Positions 6,858-8,062 of a DNA stretch of 8,062 nucleotides are shown piece by piece. The translations under genes and the position numbers were made by a program. Source of the DNA: Chloroflexota bacterium (GTDB lineage: Bacteria; Chloroflexota; Chloroflexia; Thermomicrobiales; UBA6265); assembly GCA_019348515.1 (NCBI GenBank), contig JAHWJF010000137.1, positions 1-8,062 on the forward strand, in the 5' to 3' direction. The notes under the pieces were generated by a model. The model worked only from the letters and a program-made list of their open reading frames with translations, was not told where the DNA came from and did not search any database. Each line of letters begins with the position of its first letter. Position 1 is the first letter of the stretch.

Positions 6858-6863
6858 TGCGTA

Positions 6864-7811
6864 ATGCGGAACGCGTCGCGAGTTTCGCTCGAGGACCGAT
6901 ACGGTGGGACATTGTTGGGACTGGCGTGCGGGGACGCGCTGGGGGGGCCGCTCGAGTTTCGCACCCGAGATGAGATCGCCGCGGAGTTCCCGGCCGGGGT
7001 AACTGAGTTCGTCGGTGGCGGCTGGCTGCGACTAGCGCCAGGGGAGGTTACGGACGATACCCAACAGACGCTGATCCTGGCCGGATCGCTGACAGTGAAC
7101 GGGCTCGATCTCGATCGGTTGGCAGCCGGGATGATCGAGTGGCTGAGGAGTAATCCCAAGGACATAGGAAGTACAACACGAATCGCCCTGGAGGCGCTAG
7201 CCGACGGCATGCCGCCACTCGAGGCTGGCCAGGCTGCGCTGGCCGCACGGGGCGAGCGCAGAGCGGCCGCAAACGGTGCGGTGATGCGCTGTGCGCCGGT
7301 GGCGCTCCGATTTCGTCGGGACCCCGATCAGCTCGTTCGCGCCGCACTCGACAGCGCCCGGGTGACACACGCGGAAGCGCGCGCCGCCTGGGGAACGGTG
7401 GCTGTCAATCAGGCGATTGTTCACTTGCTGAACGGCGGCGCAATTGCGGACGCGCCAGCTGCGGCCGTCGTGGGGATCGCCAATGAGGATGTGCGCGCGG
7501 CCGTGCTCGACGCGGCAAGCCGTCAGCGCAACGAAGTCAAGGCCGGTGGATTTGTCCTGGAGACGATCGGCGCATCGTTCTGGTCGCTGTTCCAGGGTGG
7601 GAACGCCCGCGAGTGCATCGAGCGGGCGGTCATGCTTGGTGACGACGCGGATTCGACCGGCGCGGTTGCCGGCGCGTTGGCCGGGGCAGCCCATGGCGCC
7701 TCGACCCTTCCCACCTCCTGGATCGAAAACGTGCAGTTCCGGGAACGGCTCGAATCGGAAGCCGAGCGCTTGCTCGCGCTTTCGAACGGCGATGAAGTGG
7801 CCGACGGTTAA
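6864..7811 (+). CDS. ADP-ribosylglycohydrolase family protein
   Basis: Predicted ADP-ribosyl hydrolase of the DraG/ARH family, which removes ADP-ribose from proteins or other acceptors using two metal ions (usually Mg or Mn). From ATG 6864 it has 315 residues, normal for the family. Motifs in order: GTLLGLACGDALGGPLEF (15-32, the N-terminal signature), TDDT (63-66, metal ligands), NGAVMR (137-142, substrate region), THAEARAAWG (central helix) and GDDADSTGAVAGALAGA (259-275, second metal-binding motif, with Ser where Thr-Ile is common). The catalytic framework looks complete. No nitrogenase genes or ADP-ribosyltransferase are seen in the window, so the nitrogenase-specific role of DraG should not be assumed. 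The gene follows a long non-coding stretch and probably has its own promoter. Its TAA stop overlaps that of the convergent recombinase. Confidence 0.9.
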   Translation: MRNASRVSLEDRYGGTLLGLACGDALGGPLEFRTRDEIAAEFPAGVTEFVGGGWLRLAPGEVTDDTQQTLILAGSLTVNGLDLDRLAAGMIEWLRSNPKDIGSTTRIALEALADGMPPLEAGQAALAARGERRAAANGAVMRCAPVALRFRRDPDQLVRAALDSARVTHAEARAAWGTVAVNQAIVHLLNGGAIADAPAAAVVGIANEDVRAAVLDAASRQRNEVKAGGFVLETIGASFWSLFQGGNARECIERAVMLGDDADSTGAVAGALAGAAHGASTLPTSWIENVQFRERLESEAERLLALSNGDEVADG

Positions 7812-8062
7812 AGGGGCGGCGCGGCCAGCTTGAGATAGCGCTGTACGCTGGCACGATTGCGAGCGTCGTCGGCCAATCCGAGAATCGCCAGGAGGTCCTC
7901 CTCCGTAGCGCCGGCTTGAGCGCGATCGACGGCGAAGCTGTGGCGTAGCGTCTGAGGGGTGACCTCTTTCTGGATCCCGGCGGCCTCGCGAACCCGGTCA
8001 ACCATCCCGTTTACCGCCTGCGGCCCAACCGGGAAAAGCAGATCGACCGGCGAGCGGGCTTC
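7808..8062 (-). CDS. Tyrosine recombinase/integrase, C-terminal part (5' end outside window)
   Basis: The - strand frame is open from the window edge (8062) to a TAA at 7808-7810, giving 84 residues; the apparent start at 8005 is internal. The order LLFPVG, then VREAAGIQKEVTPQTLRHSFAVD, then DLLAILGLADD, then RYLKLA is that of the catalytic C terminus of tyrosine recombinases. Arg40 in TLRH and the likely nucleophile Tyr76 in RYLKL are present (numbered from the first visible residue). However, Gln37 replaces the usual His of HxLRH, and LGL (61-63) replaces the usual LGH, so two catalytic histidines are absent. I vaguely recall similar tails in Chloroflexota, so this may be a conserved variant instead of decay. 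The first half of the catalytic domain, including the first Arg and the Lys, is outside the window. Whether it serves a mobile element, chromosome-dimer resolution or another role cannot be judged here. Confidence 0.8.
   Translation of the reverse strand, partial: EARSPVDLLFPVGPQAVNGMVDRVREAAGIQKEVTPQTLRHSFAVDRAQAGATEEDLLAILGLADDARNRASVQRYLKLAAPPL

Larger units (their letters stand above)
6467..6863. other. About 400-base stretch without a convincing gene
   Basis: I find no credible protein in either strand here. The open frames are Arg/Pro/Ser-rich shadows without family motifs. The stretch holds a bulged hairpin (6621-6648) next to a purine-rich GAAGGAGG, and a less GC-rich patch at about 6742-6781 that could hold a promoter, though no clear -35/-10 pair stands out. 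No terminator with a T run follows the preceding gene. It may be the leader of the ADP-ribosylglycohydrolase gene or hold a small RNA; neither is shown. Confidence 0.5.

Noticed and set aside
1..8062. CRISPR array, tRNA/rRNA, insertion sequence or defence island
   Set aside because: No regularly spaced repeats, no cloverleaf or rRNA signature and no transposase motifs were seen. The only mobile-type gene is the partial recombinase, and the other genes are housekeeping or general enzymes.

Overview
The window is ordinary-looking bacterial chromosome: GC-rich, gene-dense, almost entirely on the + strand, with GTG and TTG starts in use. The style of the Clp proteins, the ClpP loop HQGSAGFRG and the recombinase tail ending in RYLKLAAPP suggest Chloroflexota, perhaps near Thermomicrobia/Sphaerobacter. 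That assignment comes from memory of family style, not from a search.

Positions 1-3215 hold a classic protein-quality-control block: the 3' part of tig (trigger factor), then clpP and clpX. The order tig-clpP-clpX is a widespread bacterial arrangement. A 256-base leader with candidate promoter elements precedes clpP. A strong hairpin lies between clpP and clpX, and a GC-rich hairpin with a short T run behind clpX looks like the end of the transcription unit. ClpX carries every motif expected of an active unfoldase, including the IGF loop that docks on ClpP. ClpP has its full Ser-His-Asp triad, so together they should form a working ClpXP protease.

Positions 3347-6466 hold three co-directional genes with short gaps (43 and 26 bases), probably one operon: an exported HtrA-type serine protease with an unusual cysteine-bounded N-terminal region, an SGNH-fold esterase/acyltransferase started from TTG, and a molybdopterin-binding (MoCF-fold) protein. 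The protease continues the proteostasis theme at the cell surface. The other two have no evident functional link to it.

Positions 6467-6863 are about 400 bases without a convincing gene, with a bulged hairpin in the middle. They lead into an ADP-ribosylglycohydrolase (6864-7811). That gene converges on the C-terminal end of a tyrosine recombinase on the - strand (7808-8062, cut by the window edge), and the two stop codons share the palindrome TTAA. The recombinase tail lacks two histidines usual in the active site.

I see no CRISPR array, insertion sequence, tRNA, rRNA or multi-gene defence system. The most interesting items are the HtrA N-terminal region, the divergent recombinase tail, the variant motifs of the molybdopterin-binding protein, and the two RNA hairpins.
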